64,000 nucleotides of DNA, taken from positions 124,001-188,000 of the forward strand of contig CACJRY010000001.1 in assembly GCA_902595855.1 (NCBI GenBank), in the 5' to 3' direction. The stretch's first letter is position 1, and the number at the start of each line of letters is the position of its first letter. The translations under genes were made by a program, and so were the position numbers. Source of the stretch: an uncultured Alphaproteobacteria bacterium. GTDB lineage: Bacteria > Pseudomonadota > Alphaproteobacteria > HIMB59 > GCA-002718135. This document shows, piece by piece, positions 1 to 6,939 of this stretch. Below the pieces are notes generated by a model. It did no database searches and was not told the origin of the DNA. It saw only the letters and a list, made by a program, of their open reading frames with translations.

Positions 1-1
1 T

Positions 2-178
2 TATGTAGGTATAGGAAGTGATTATGATGGTCTTGATTGTCTTCCTCAACATTGGAATGATTGTATGGACCATATGATTATAGCTGAGGAATTAGATAAA
101 AGAGGTTACTCATCAGACTCGATTGAAAAAATTATGGGTAAAAATATTTTAAGAGTTCTAGAAGAAGTATGGGTTTAG
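2..178 (+). CDS. Membrane dipeptidase (peptidase M19) family, C-terminal fragment
   Basis: The left edge of the window cuts this gene, so only the last 58 codons and the TAG stop are present. The fragment begins with a GIGSDYDG motif, which in M19 (renal dipeptidase-like) zinc hydrolases carries a conserved active-site Asp. It ends with the family's typical tail: a RGYS stretch, then IxKIMGKNxLRVLEEV. These enzymes hydrolyse dipeptides, including D-residue forms. The last 21 bases overlap the convergent LysE-type gene. The N-terminal metal-binding half lies outside the window, so the family call rests on the tail alone. Confidence 0.72.
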   Translation, partial: YVGIGSDYDGLDCLPQHWNDCMDHMIIAEELDKRGYSSDSIEKIMGKNILRVLEEVWV

Positions 179-781
179 AGTCTTATACAAAATAAGTATT
201 GATATGAATATTAATACAATGCCTGAAATCTTTTGAATAATATTTGCATTATTTTCTAGAAATTGCTTTAATCCGAACCCTGTAACTACAATTGTCAATA
301 TGATGTACCACAACCCATCTATGGATGAAGCAATGAGTACCATGCCTAATTTGACAAAATTTGTAGAAGAAATTTCAATAAATTGTGAAAATATAGCAGC
401 AAACCAAATTAAAATTTTGGGATTTAATATAGAGATTGCAAATCCTTGTATAAAAGAATTAACATTTTTTTGTTCACCTTCAATTGAAAGCTTATGCTCG
501 GTGTCACGTAAAAAAAGGATGCCAAGAATTAATAAAAATACACTTCCACAAAATTGAATAGCATTAAATAAGAATATATTATTGATTAAGATGATTTGTA
601 ATCCAGCTACCGATACTGTCGCATAAATTCCTATGCCTATCGCATGACCTAGTGAAAATAATACTCCTGATAGGCGGCCATACTTTATAGAATTTCTAAT
701 AATTAAAGCCATAGATGGGCCTGGTGACATAGCACCAACTATACAGATTGCAGCAAATTGTACCCAAAATAAATTATTCAT
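158..781 (-). CDS. LysE/RhtB family amino-acid exporter
   Basis: A 207-residue, very hydrophobic protein with about six predicted membrane helices, the normal size for the LysE/RhtB translocator family. The conserved N-terminal GAMSPGP motif is present at about residues 17-23. Members export amino acids or related small metabolites across the inner membrane; the substrate cannot be read from sequence. It is the last gene of a minus-strand operon GST-pdxJ-lysE: its ATG follows the pdxJ stop with one base between. Its 3' end overlaps the convergent dipeptidase by 21 bases. Confidence 0.88.
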   Translation of the reverse strand: MNNLFWVQFAAICIVGAMSPGPSMALIIRNSIKYGRLSGVLFSLGHAIGIGIYATVSVAGLQIILINNIFLFNAIQFCGSVFLLILGILFLRDTEHKLSIEGEQKNVNSFIQGFAISILNPKILIWFAAIFSQFIEISSTNFVKLGMVLIASSIDGLWYIILTIVVTGFGLKQFLENNANIIQKISGIVLIFISILILYKTLNPYFF

Positions 782-782
782 C

Positions 783-1517
783 TTATCTTTGGGCTATTTG
801 TTTGTATCTATTAACTGTTTCTTTAAGTCCATAATCGATTGCATCACAAACCAGCGCATGACCAATCGATACCTCTTTTATTCTAGGAATATTTTTTAGC
901 ATAAAGTCTAAATTACCCAGATTTAAATCATGCCCAGCATTAAATTCAATGTAGGGAAATTCTTTTTCTAAATATTTGGTTACTTCAACATAGGGCGCAA
1001 TTGCTAATATTTTGTCATTATGATAATTTTTTGCATAATCATAAGTGTATAATTCTACTCTATCTGGGTTAATAATTTCTAAGTTAGAGAGTGTATTAAT
1101 CGATGGATTGATGAAAATTGAAACACGGATATTGTTGTCTTTAAATTTCTTTATAACTTCTGTCAGAAAATCTTTATTTTTTTCACAATCCCAACCAAAT
1201 GATGATGTAAGTGCATCTGGAGGATCAGGGACTAACGTTACTTGATCTGGCTTTACTCTAATTACTTTTTGGATAAAATCATTTGAAGGATAGCCCTCAA
1301 TATTAAACTCAATATTTTCAAATTCACTGGTGAGATTTTTTAGTATTTCCAAATCTGAAAATTTTGCATGCCTTTCATCCGGTCTTGGGTGAACAGTTAT
1401 ACCGTCAGCACCAAATTCAATGCATTTTTTACTAATATTATGTAAGTTTGGAAGATCTGCTCCTCTTGCATTTCGTATTAAAGCAAACTTATTTACATTT
1501 ACACTAAGAGCAGTCAT
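783..1517 (-). CDS. pdxJ: Pyridoxine 5'-phosphate synthase PdxJ
   Basis: PdxJ condenses 3-amino-2-oxopropyl phosphate with 1-deoxyxylulose 5-phosphate to make pyridoxine 5'-phosphate, the last ring-forming step of the DXP-dependent vitamin B6 pathway. The 244-residue product has the family signature GADGITVHPRPDERH at residues 36-50 and the late EFNAGHDLN segment with its conserved His. An in-frame TTG three bases upstream, at 1520, abuts the GST stop; the ATG at 1517 is preferred. The DXP substrate pathway is represented in this window by dxr at the far right, which uses the same precursor. Confidence 0.95.
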   Translation of the reverse strand: MTALSVNVNKFALIRNARGADLPNLHNISKKCIEFGADGITVHPRPDERHAKFSDLEILKNLTSEFENIEFNIEGYPSNDFIQKVIRVKPDQVTLVPDPPDALTSSFGWDCEKNKDFLTEVIKKFKDNNIRVSIFINPSINTLSNLEIINPDRVELYTYDYAKNYHNDKILAIAPYVEVTKYLEKEFPYIEFNAGHDLNLGNLDFMLKNIPRIKEVSIGHALVCDAIDYGLKETVNRYKQIAQR

Positions 1518-1520
1518 CAA

Positions 1521-2168
1521 TCAGATTTCTTTCCCATACGTTTTGAGCATCCAGTCTTCAACTTTTGGGTGATGATGAACTTTACTATGTATGTTTTTTA
1601 ATTTTGGATAGTCATCAACTATTGTGGTAGGTATACCATCAATTATTCCAGATGTAAGCCATCCAAGTAATCGCCACATAGCAATATCGGCAATAGTCAT
1701 TTTATTTTCAACAAACCAATCAGACGTGCTTTCTGATAAAATGTTTTCTAGATAAGTAAACCATCTTGGTAAAAGTTTATTTTTTAATAAAAGCCTATCT
1801 TCTACTTTTTTTTGCTCATCTTTTTCTCTTATCGTTGGACTTACTAAATTTGTAATATCTGTTGCGGCATCTATAATCTGATCAATTTTTGCAGCATTTA
1901 TATTATCGTTGGAATACAAATTAGAAATTTTACCACAATATCTTGCTATGGCACCTGTTTGACCAATAATCTCACCATCTACTTCTATTACAGGCAGTTG
2001 ATGAAAAGGTACTTTTTTTCCATTGGGTAAATAGCCAGTTTTAATCATATTAATAAATTCTTCTCTCGTAATCCTTACATCCTCAAAAGGCGTATTGCTT
2101 ATAAATAAAGATACTCTGAGCACTTCAGCTCTCCAAAAAGGTGTGTGGCTATAATAAATTTTAATCAT
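1521..2168 (-). CDS. Glutathione S-transferase family protein
   Basis: A 215-residue protein with the two-domain GST layout. The N-terminal thioredoxin-like half contains the HQLPVIEVDG cis-Pro motif and GQTGAIARY, which binds the glutathione gamma-glutamyl group in sigma-like GSTs. An all-helical C-terminal half follows. The conserved N-terminal Tyr (near residue 5-6) could be the thiol-activating residue. It is the first gene of the minus-strand operon with pdxJ and a LysE exporter, pdxJ following directly after its TGA. The substrate is unknown. Upstream lies an unusual long hairpin element that could be its leader. Confidence 0.82.
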   Translation of the reverse strand: MIKIYYSHTPFWRAEVLRVSLFISNTPFEDVRITREEFINMIKTGYLPNGKKVPFHQLPVIEVDGEIIGQTGAIARYCGKISNLYSNDNINAAKIDQIIDAATDITNLVSPTIREKDEQKKVEDRLLLKNKLLPRWFTYLENILSESTSDWFVENKMTIADIAMWRLLGWLTSGIIDGIPTTIVDDYPKLKNIHSKVHHHPKVEDWMLKTYGKEI

Positions 2169-2249
2169 TGAATTTCGATTCTATCTTAAAATTGGATTTT
2201 TTTCTTTATTTATTAAGCAATAAAGCAAAGTGCTTATTTATGTAATAAA

Positions 2250-2341
2250 ATTCTCTAAAAGGCTTAACGAGTCTGGTATTTTTTTTCCGATTTCTACCTT
2301 TGCACAAATGCCAGACTCGACCTTTGATTATTAGAGAGAAT
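2250..2341. other. Long interrupted inverted repeat, candidate structured RNA
   Basis: Three nested complementary arms lie between the divergent GST gene and the small membrane protein gene. They are ATTCTCTAA at 2250-2258 with TTAGAGAGAAT at 2331-2341 (two bases extra on the right arm), AAAGG at 2258-2262 with CCTTT at 2321-2325 (sharing base 2258), and CGAGTCTGGTAT at 2268-2279 with ATGCCAGACTCG at 2308-2319 (12 pairs, one of them G-U). The terminal loop is 28 bases. No U-tract follows on either strand, so it does not look like an intrinsic terminator. It could be a leader RNA of either gene, or a small RNA. I do not recognise it as a known riboswitch class. Confidence 0.5.
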
Positions 2342-2390
2342 CATTATTTCATAGCTTATAATAATTAATTAATAAAATATAGGAGGTTTT

Positions 2391-2792
2391 ATGATTGAAT
2401 CAGCTGGAGGCATGATACCTTTTCTTTGTCATGTATTTCTAATTTTATTCGGTGGTTTTTTTGGACTAAATTTTGCTTTTAATAAGAATTTTGCTCAAAA
2501 AAGTATTGGATTTGATAATATTCAGGCATCTTATATGGGTAGACCATTAGGTTTTTTAATGATTGGATGTATAGTGATGGCTATTCTTGCATTATTTCAA
2601 ATCGCAGGAGTAACTTCAGCTAATGAAATATTTGGTGCTATATTTGTATTTACGGTTTTAGCTTTCCTTTACAATATGGCATTAGTTATGAAAATACTAC
2701 CAACTCATGATGGCAATGATCACCATATCAAAAATGCTATAAGACCATTGATACCAATGGTAGTGATTTTAATACGTTATTTTACTCTATAA
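2391..2792 (+). CDS. Small membrane protein, four predicted helices, unknown function
   Basis: A 133-residue hydrophobic protein with about four membrane segments, a short charged loop near residues 30-36 and a His/Asp-rich loop (THDGNDHH) before the last helix. A perfect AGGAGG at 2381-2386 sits four bases before the ATG, and a TATAAT at 2357-2362 may be a -10 element. Both suggest strong expression, unlike most genes here. It stands alone, followed by a 26-base perfect palindrome. It resembles the second small membrane protein at 3562 in size, layout and signals, but not clearly in sequence. I do not recognise the family. Confidence 0.75.
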   Translation: MIESAGGMIPFLCHVFLILFGGFFGLNFAFNKNFAQKSIGFDNIQASYMGRPLGFLMIGCIVMAILALFQIAGVTSANEIFGAIFVFTVLAFLYNMALVMKILPTHDGNDHHIKNAIRPLIPMVVILIRYFTL

Positions 2793-2798
2793 TTTTTT

Positions 2799-2824
2799 TT
2801 TAGCACTCTTTAAAGAGTGCTAAA
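2799..2824. terminator. Perfect 26-base palindrome, possible shared terminator
   Basis: TTTAGCACTC and its complement flank a central TTTAAA, giving an uninterrupted 26-base palindrome. It lies seven bases after the stop of the small membrane protein gene and five bases beyond the 3' end of the convergent tRNA-Thr, so it could terminate both. The T-run (2793-2801) is on the wrong side for the plus strand and there is no U-tract after the hairpin on either strand, which is atypical for Rho-independent termination. Confidence 0.55.
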
Positions 2825-2829
2825 CTATA

Positions 2830-2904
2830 TGGTGCTGATACCGAGAATCGAACTTGGATCTGACCGTTACCAACGGCCTGTAATAACCATTATACTATAT
2901 CAGC
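2830..2904 (-). tRNA. tRNA-Thr (anticodon GGT)
   Basis: Read on the minus strand, this 75-base gene forms the acceptor stem GCTGATA/TATCAGC with discriminator A and an encoded CCA. The anticodon stem GGCCG/CGGTC encloses loop TTGGTAA, giving anticodon GGT (Thr). The T loop TTCGATT is normal, but the T stem has one A-C mismatch, and the D arm (GTATAATGGTTATTAC) looks like that of Gln or Glu tRNAs. It is convergent with the small membrane protein gene. Confidence 0.88.
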
Positions 2905-3027
2905 TTTAAATTGCTACTAGCATAGAGTTAGCTGGCACTCAATGTGTTTGCTGAAAATAATAATTATAAAATAATTTTTAAAATTATTAGGAGTGAATTA
3001 AATTATTAGTTAAATATAATCAAATTA

Positions 3028-3501
3028 ATGAAAATTTTTATATTAATTCTCACTAGCTTAATATTTGTAACAAATTTTGGGTATTCTAAAACAATATTGG
3101 GTAAAGCAAGAATCATTGATGGAGATACAATTCATATTAAGAGTAATAAAATAAGACTGCATGGAATTGATGCTCCAGAAACAAAACAGACATGTAAAAT
3201 TGATAATGAAAATTGGTACTGTGGCAAGCAATCAACAAAAGAATTGAAAAACTTAATCAATAATCAAAAAGTAGAATGTATTACAAATGATGTTGATAGG
3301 TATAATCGTTATATAGCTGTTTGTTTTGTTAATGAAATTAATATTAACCAGTGGATGGTTAAAAATGGTTGGGCAATTGCATATCGTTATTATTCTAAAG
3401 ATTATGTTGTCGAAGAAGAATATGCTAATGATAAAAAATTAGGAATATGGAAAAGTGAATTTATTGAACCTTATGCGTATCGTCGACAGAACAAAAATTA
3501 A
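3028..3501 (+). CDS. Secreted thermonuclease-like (SNase family) nuclease
   Basis: A 157-residue staphylococcal-nuclease homologue. Residues 1-20 form a signal peptide. The mature part starts with the OB-fold IIDGDTI motif (residues 29-35) and then has RLHGIDAPE (43-51). The family's catalytic Arg and Glu fall at R43 and E51, and DRYNR near residue 90 supplies the second active-site Arg. Such enzymes cut DNA and RNA with calcium, here probably in the periplasm or outside the cell, for example to scavenge phosphate or nucleotides. Four Cys residues could form disulfides. It is a single gene with its own upstream region. Confidence 0.88.
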   Translation: MKIFILILTSLIFVTNFGYSKTILGKARIIDGDTIHIKSNKIRLHGIDAPETKQTCKIDNENWYCGKQSTKELKNLINNQKVECITNDVDRYNRYIAVCFVNEININQWMVKNGWAIAYRYYSKDYVVEEEYANDKKLGIWKSEFIEPYAYRRQNKN

Positions 3502-3561
3502 TAACATAACGAATCTGTAAATAATATAATAGAGGTAAAGAAATATAATCAGGAGGAAACA

Positions 3562-3927
3562 ATGAATTTAAGAACAATATTTAAGGTTCAAGGAATAATT
3601 TTAGCTATCAATGGTCTTGCAGGGATATTTGCAGGCACTGCATTTTTTAGTGCTGCTGGATGGGAAGTAACAGCAGATATGTTAACTCTAGGACAAATAT
3701 TTGGTTTAACCTTGCTTATAATAGGAATTTGGGCATGGAGAATTCCAGATACACTTGGAGATAGTGCAAAATCTATGGGCATGCTTTATGCTTTAGGTGG
3801 TGCCTTGTGGACATTGATGATAATTTATCATGTTGCTACTGGAGCTGCAGGAGGTCCAACAGCTTATGTAAATTTAGTTATCACTGCTGTCTTTGCAGTA
3901 TTATTCTACATGTACAGTAAAGATTAA
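3562..3927 (+). CDS. Small membrane protein, four predicted helices, unknown function
   Basis: A 121-residue protein with about four membrane helices and Gly/Ala-rich segments. The ribosome-binding site is a perfect AGGAGG at 3551-3556, five bases before the ATG. It is monocistronic and followed by a 27-base near-perfect palindrome. General layout resembles small four-helix families such as DUF4345, but I cannot assign it by eye. Together with the gene at 2391 it forms a pair of short, apparently highly translated membrane proteins on either side of the tRNA-Thr and nuclease genes. Confidence 0.75.
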   Translation: MNLRTIFKVQGIILAINGLAGIFAGTAFFSAAGWEVTADMLTLGQIFGLTLLIIGIWAWRIPDTLGDSAKSMGMLYALGGALWTLMIIYHVATGAAGGPTAYVNLVITAVFAVLFYMYSKD

Positions 3928-3941
3928 TAAAACAAATAAAT

Positions 3942-3968
3942 CATAAACGCTTTTTAAAAGCGTTTATG
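3942..3968 (+). terminator. Palindromic hairpin after the small membrane protein gene
   Basis: CATAAACGCTTTT and its exact complement are separated by a single T, making a 13-pair stem 14 bases after the stop codon. A loose T-rich stretch (TTAGATTTTTT) follows. It is placed and shaped like a terminator and has the same palindromic style as the element at 2799-2824. Confidence 0.62.
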
Positions 3969-4003
3969 TTAGATTTTTTCCATATTTAGTAATATTAGCC
4001 TTT

Positions 4004-4117
4004 ATGCAAAAGTTTTTTAATTTAATTTTTCCTTCAGGCCAATGGTCTTTAAAAAGAATATTTTTTTTATTTTTAATATTGGGCCTAATAGAGTTTCTTT
4101 TTTTATATTTAAAATAA
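4004..4117 (+). CDS. Possible 37-residue single-helix membrane peptide
   Basis: An open frame from ATG 4004 to TAA 4115-4117, whose stop directly abuts the ATG of the ABC-F gene, as in tightly packed operons. The product starts MQKFFNLIFPSGQWSLKR and continues as one hydrophobic helix of about 17 residues ending LYLK. It sits after the palindromic hairpin, so it would be the first gene of the ABC-F transcript. No clear ribosome-binding site is seen and no family is recognised; it may be only a leader peptide or a chance frame. Confidence 0.4.
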   Translation: MQKFFNLIFPSGQWSLKRIFFLFLILGLIEFLFLYLK

Positions 4118-5683
4118 ATGCCTAGTGATTTAATATTTTCACTAAGAGAGGTTGACGTACGTTTTGGAAAGAAAGAAATATTTAAAAATTTAAATTTAAA
4201 TATCCATAGAAATGACTTGATTGCCTTAGTAGGAAAAAATGGTGTTGGCAAAACCACATTAATGAAAATAATTATGGGCACTCAAGATCTAGATAATGGT
4301 GAGCTATGGAGTTATCCTAATTTACAAATATCTTACTTTACTCAGAATTTTGAAATTGATTTATCTAAAACAGTAGAAGAAGAAATGTTGAAAGTTATTT
4401 TGAGCGATGATGAGAAATATAAAATTGATATTTATTGTGACAACTTAAATCTTAATAAACATACACCAACTGATAGTCTTTCAGGAGGACAAAAAAGAAG
4501 AATTGCTCTTGCTAAAAGTTTAATACCTGACTCAGATATTGTGTTACTGGATGAGCCAACTAACCACTTAGATCTAGAATGTATTCAATGGTTAGAAAAA
4601 CATTTGAAAGACTCAAATAAAGTAATGCTATGTGTTAGCCACGATAGAACATTTTTAGCTAATTTTACCAATAAAGTTTTCTGGCTAGATAGAGGTGATT
4701 TAAGAGTAAGCCCTAAAGGATTTAAAAATTTTGACTCTTGGTCTGAAGAATTATTAGATCAAGAAGCTAGGGAATTAAGAAATAGAAAACAGTTTGTCAA
4801 TTTAGAAGTTGAATGGGCACAAAGAGGAGTGAAAGCAAGAGTTAAAAGAAATGTTAAAAGATTGGAGAGGGCAAAACAATTAAAAGAACAACTAGAAAAA
4901 GATGAGTCTTCTTATCGTAAGGCAATAAAATCAATTAAACCTATTGTGTTCAAGCCTTCTAGCGATAACTCTCGATTTGTTGCAGAATTTTATAAAACTT
5001 CAGTGCAATATCCAAATTCATCAAAAAAAATTCTAAAAGATTTATCTGTTAAGATTACTAAAAACGACCGAATAGGGCTTCTTGGTAAAAACGGAACGGG
5101 CAAATCAACTTTTTTGAAAACTTTGATAGGAGAATTAGAGGCATCAAGTGGGAGTGTTAAGCTTAAAAAAAATCTAGAGTTCTCCTATTTTGATCAACTG
5201 CGAAATGATCTAAATACAAACAAATCTCTTAAAGAAATTTTGGTCCCAAATGGAGGGGATTATTTATCAGTGCAAGGAAAAGAAAGACATGTATGTAGTT
5301 ATTTGAAAGATTTTCAATTTGATCCAAAACGGGTTAATGATACAATTTTATCTTTATCAGGTGGGCAACAAAATAGATTATTGCTTTCAAAAGTTTTATC
5401 CAATCCTAAAACGGGACTTATTTTGGATGAACCTACAAATGATCTAGATCTTGAAACTATGGATTTGCTAACTGAAATGCTATCTGATTATAAAGGGACG
5501 TTATTAATAGTATCTCATGATAGAGATTTTTTAGACCAAACTGTTAATAAAATTATGCACTTTGAAGGTGACGGTAAAGTATCAATGTTTCTAGGTGGGT
5601 ATAGTGATTTTCTTAACCATCAATCAAATCAAAAAGAAATTAATCGCCCTAAAAAAAAAGATATCCAATTTAAAAGTAAGTAA
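4118..5683 (+). CDS. ABC-F ATPase (Uup-like), main part, frameshifted near the C terminus
   Basis: A soluble double-ABC protein of the ABC-F class, which acts on ribosomes or DNA rather than in transport; closest in layout to Uup. The first cassette has Walker A GKNGVGKT (residues 39-46) and signature LSGGQKRR near 121. The linker region follows, then the second cassette with GKNGTGKST near 322 and LSGGQQNR near 413. The frame stops after 521 residues, only seven codons past a run of nine A (5651-5659). The family's C-terminal coiled coil continues in the +1 frame to 5936; dropping one A would give a 605-residue protein of normal Uup length. Confidence 0.9.
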   Translation: MPSDLIFSLREVDVRFGKKEIFKNLNLNIHRNDLIALVGKNGVGKTTLMKIIMGTQDLDNGELWSYPNLQISYFTQNFEIDLSKTVEEEMLKVILSDDEKYKIDIYCDNLNLNKHTPTDSLSGGQKRRIALAKSLIPDSDIVLLDEPTNHLDLECIQWLEKHLKDSNKVMLCVSHDRTFLANFTNKVFWLDRGDLRVSPKGFKNFDSWSEELLDQEARELRNRKQFVNLEVEWAQRGVKARVKRNVKRLERAKQLKEQLEKDESSYRKAIKSIKPIVFKPSSDNSRFVAEFYKTSVQYPNSSKKILKDLSVKITKNDRIGLLGKNGTGKSTFLKTLIGELEASSGSVKLKKNLEFSYFDQLRNDLNTNKSLKEILVPNGGDYLSVQGKERHVCSYLKDFQFDPKRVNDTILSLSGGQQNRLLLSKVLSNPKTGLILDEPTNDLDLETMDLLTEMLSDYKGTLLIVSHDRDFLDQTVNKIMHFEGDGKVSMFLGGYSDFLNHQSNQKEINRPKKKDIQFKSK

Positions 5684-5936
5684 AACTAGCGATAAGCTCT
5701 CCTTTAAATTCAAATTTGAATTAGAAAATATTCCAAATGAGATTGCAAAAAAAGAGGATGAGCTTTCTTTAATAAAAAATGAATTGAAAGATAATAATCT
5801 TTATATTAGCAATCCAGATAGATTTGAGGAAATAACAAAAAAATTAAATATATTAGAAAAAGAAATTGATGAAAAAGAAAAACGATGGTTGGAGTTATTA
5901 GAAATGGAAGAGGCTGTAAAAAAAGAAAATGAGTAA
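5652..5936 (+). pseudogene. C-terminal coiled-coil domain of the Uup-like ABC-F protein, in the +1 frame
   Basis: This frame reads on from the ABC-F gene if one A of the nine-A run at 5651-5659 is skipped. It encodes a charged helical segment whose layout (KLSFKFKFELENIP, then a heptad-rich stretch and NPDRFEE) matches the Uup C-terminal DNA-binding coiled coil. It has no convincing start of its own: an in-frame GTG at 5595 lies inside the upstream frame. It may be translated through ribosomal frameshifting or polymerase slippage on the A-run, be a real inactivating mutation, or reflect a homopolymer sequencing error. The frame ends just after the start of the next small gene. Confidence 0.75.
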
Positions 5937-6099
5937 TAAATCAATCAATTTAATAGGATGGATACTGTTTATTATTTCAGCAATAGGTTTTATTATATCT
6001 AGTGTTGGAAGTTTTTGGGCAATGTTTGGGAGTTTATTTTTCTTTATTGCTTGTCTTGTCTTTCTAATTCCTTTTTTTCGGAAGGAAAAAAAAGACTAA
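5929..6099 (+). CDS. Small two-helix membrane protein, unknown function
   Basis: A 56-residue open frame whose ATG (5929) overlaps the stop of the ABC-F coiled-coil frame by eight bases, suggesting coupled translation. It encodes two hydrophobic helices (roughly residues 8-25 and 29-50) and a basic tail FFRKEKKD, typical of a small inner-membrane protein with the tail in the cytoplasm. Its stop overlaps the convergent aldolase gene's stop by four bases. No family is recognised. The translational overlap and clean membrane pattern argue that it is real. Confidence 0.6.
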   Translation: MSNKSINLIGWILFIISAIGFIISSVGSFWAMFGSLFFFIACLVFLIPFFRKEKKD

Positions 6100-6881
6100 T
6101 AAGCTTCAGTTGGATTAGAGTTTTTAGTTTTTTCCTTCATGTCATCAATAACTGATTGAGCATGAGCAGACATTGATCTAAAGTCTGATGAAATTGTTAC
6201 TAATTTAAAACCAATATCTATCATTTCTTTCGCATATTGAGTCGTCCCATTATGTATACCTGCAATCTTACCTTTTTCATTTGCTTTTTTTGCAATTAGT
6301 TTGATATTTGAGAATACAGGATCTTCTTTGACATCAAATTTTGGTTTCATTCCATAAGAAACACTCATATCGGCAGGACCAATATAAACACCAGTTAAAT
6401 TTGGAACTGATAAAATATCATCCAAATTATCTACTGCTTCCTGAGTTTCTATCATTGCAAAACTTAAGATATTCTCATTAGCTTTTGAAAAATAATCAGA
6501 TCCATGAATCAATTGCGCGCGCATCGGGCCAAAGCTTCTTTGCCCAATTGGAGGATAGTAACAATAGGATACAAATCTTTCACAATCTTGTTTGTTATTA
6601 ATCATTGGGGCAATGATACCTAGCATCCCTAAATCTAGCATTCTCATTATGATTCCAGGTTCAGACCATGGAACTCGTACCATGGGAGTTGACTGACTTG
6701 ATGATAAAGCTTGCAACATCGGTAAACTAGCAGAATAATCTGTTTGTCCATGCTGCATATCAATTGTGATGGCATCCCAACCCATTTTGCCAAAAGCTTC
6801 AGCGGTAAAAGAATTAGGTATGGATAACCATGCATTTATAACAGGTTTATTTTCTTTCCAAATCTTTAGTAGTTTATTCAT
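6096..6881 (-). CDS. HpcH/HpaI family aldolase
   Basis: A 261-residue class II aldolase of the HpcH/HpaI (2-dehydro-3-deoxyglucarate / 4-hydroxy-2-oxoheptanedioate) family. These enzymes cleave 2-oxo-acids to pyruvate and an aldehyde using a divalent metal. Visible family motifs are DMQHGQ, with the catalytic His, MIETQEAV, with the metal-binding Glu, and GPADMSVSYG, with the metal-binding Asp. An in-frame TTG lies 21 bases upstream at 6902, but the ATG at 6881 with GGA about nine bases before it fits better. The substrate is unknown; the neighbouring PQQ sugar dehydrogenase hints at sugar-acid metabolism. Confidence 0.85.
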   Translation of the reverse strand: MNKLLKIWKENKPVINAWLSIPNSFTAEAFGKMGWDAITIDMQHGQTDYSASLPMLQALSSSQSTPMVRVPWSEPGIIMRMLDLGMLGIIAPMINNKQDCERFVSYCYYPPIGQRSFGPMRAQLIHGSDYFSKANENILSFAMIETQEAVDNLDDILSVPNLTGVYIGPADMSVSYGMKPKFDVKEDPVFSNIKLIAKKANEKGKIAGIHNGTTQYAKEMIDIGFKLVTISSDFRSMSAHAQSVIDDMKEKTKNSNPTEAY

Positions 6882-6939
6882 GTATTTTTTCCAATATAGC
6901 AAATAGATATTAAATTAAATACCTAAATCAATATAGTAA

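Noticed and set aside
2250..2341. SAM-II/SAM-V, glycine, TPP, preQ1 or ZTP riboswitch identity for the hairpin element
   Set aside because: None of the conserved cores of those classes could be matched on either strand, so no class name is given.
3964..4281. Minus-strand frame of 105 codons antisense to the ABC-F start
   Set aside because: It overlaps the conserved ABC-F Walker A region and shows no family features; a shadow of the plus-strand gene.
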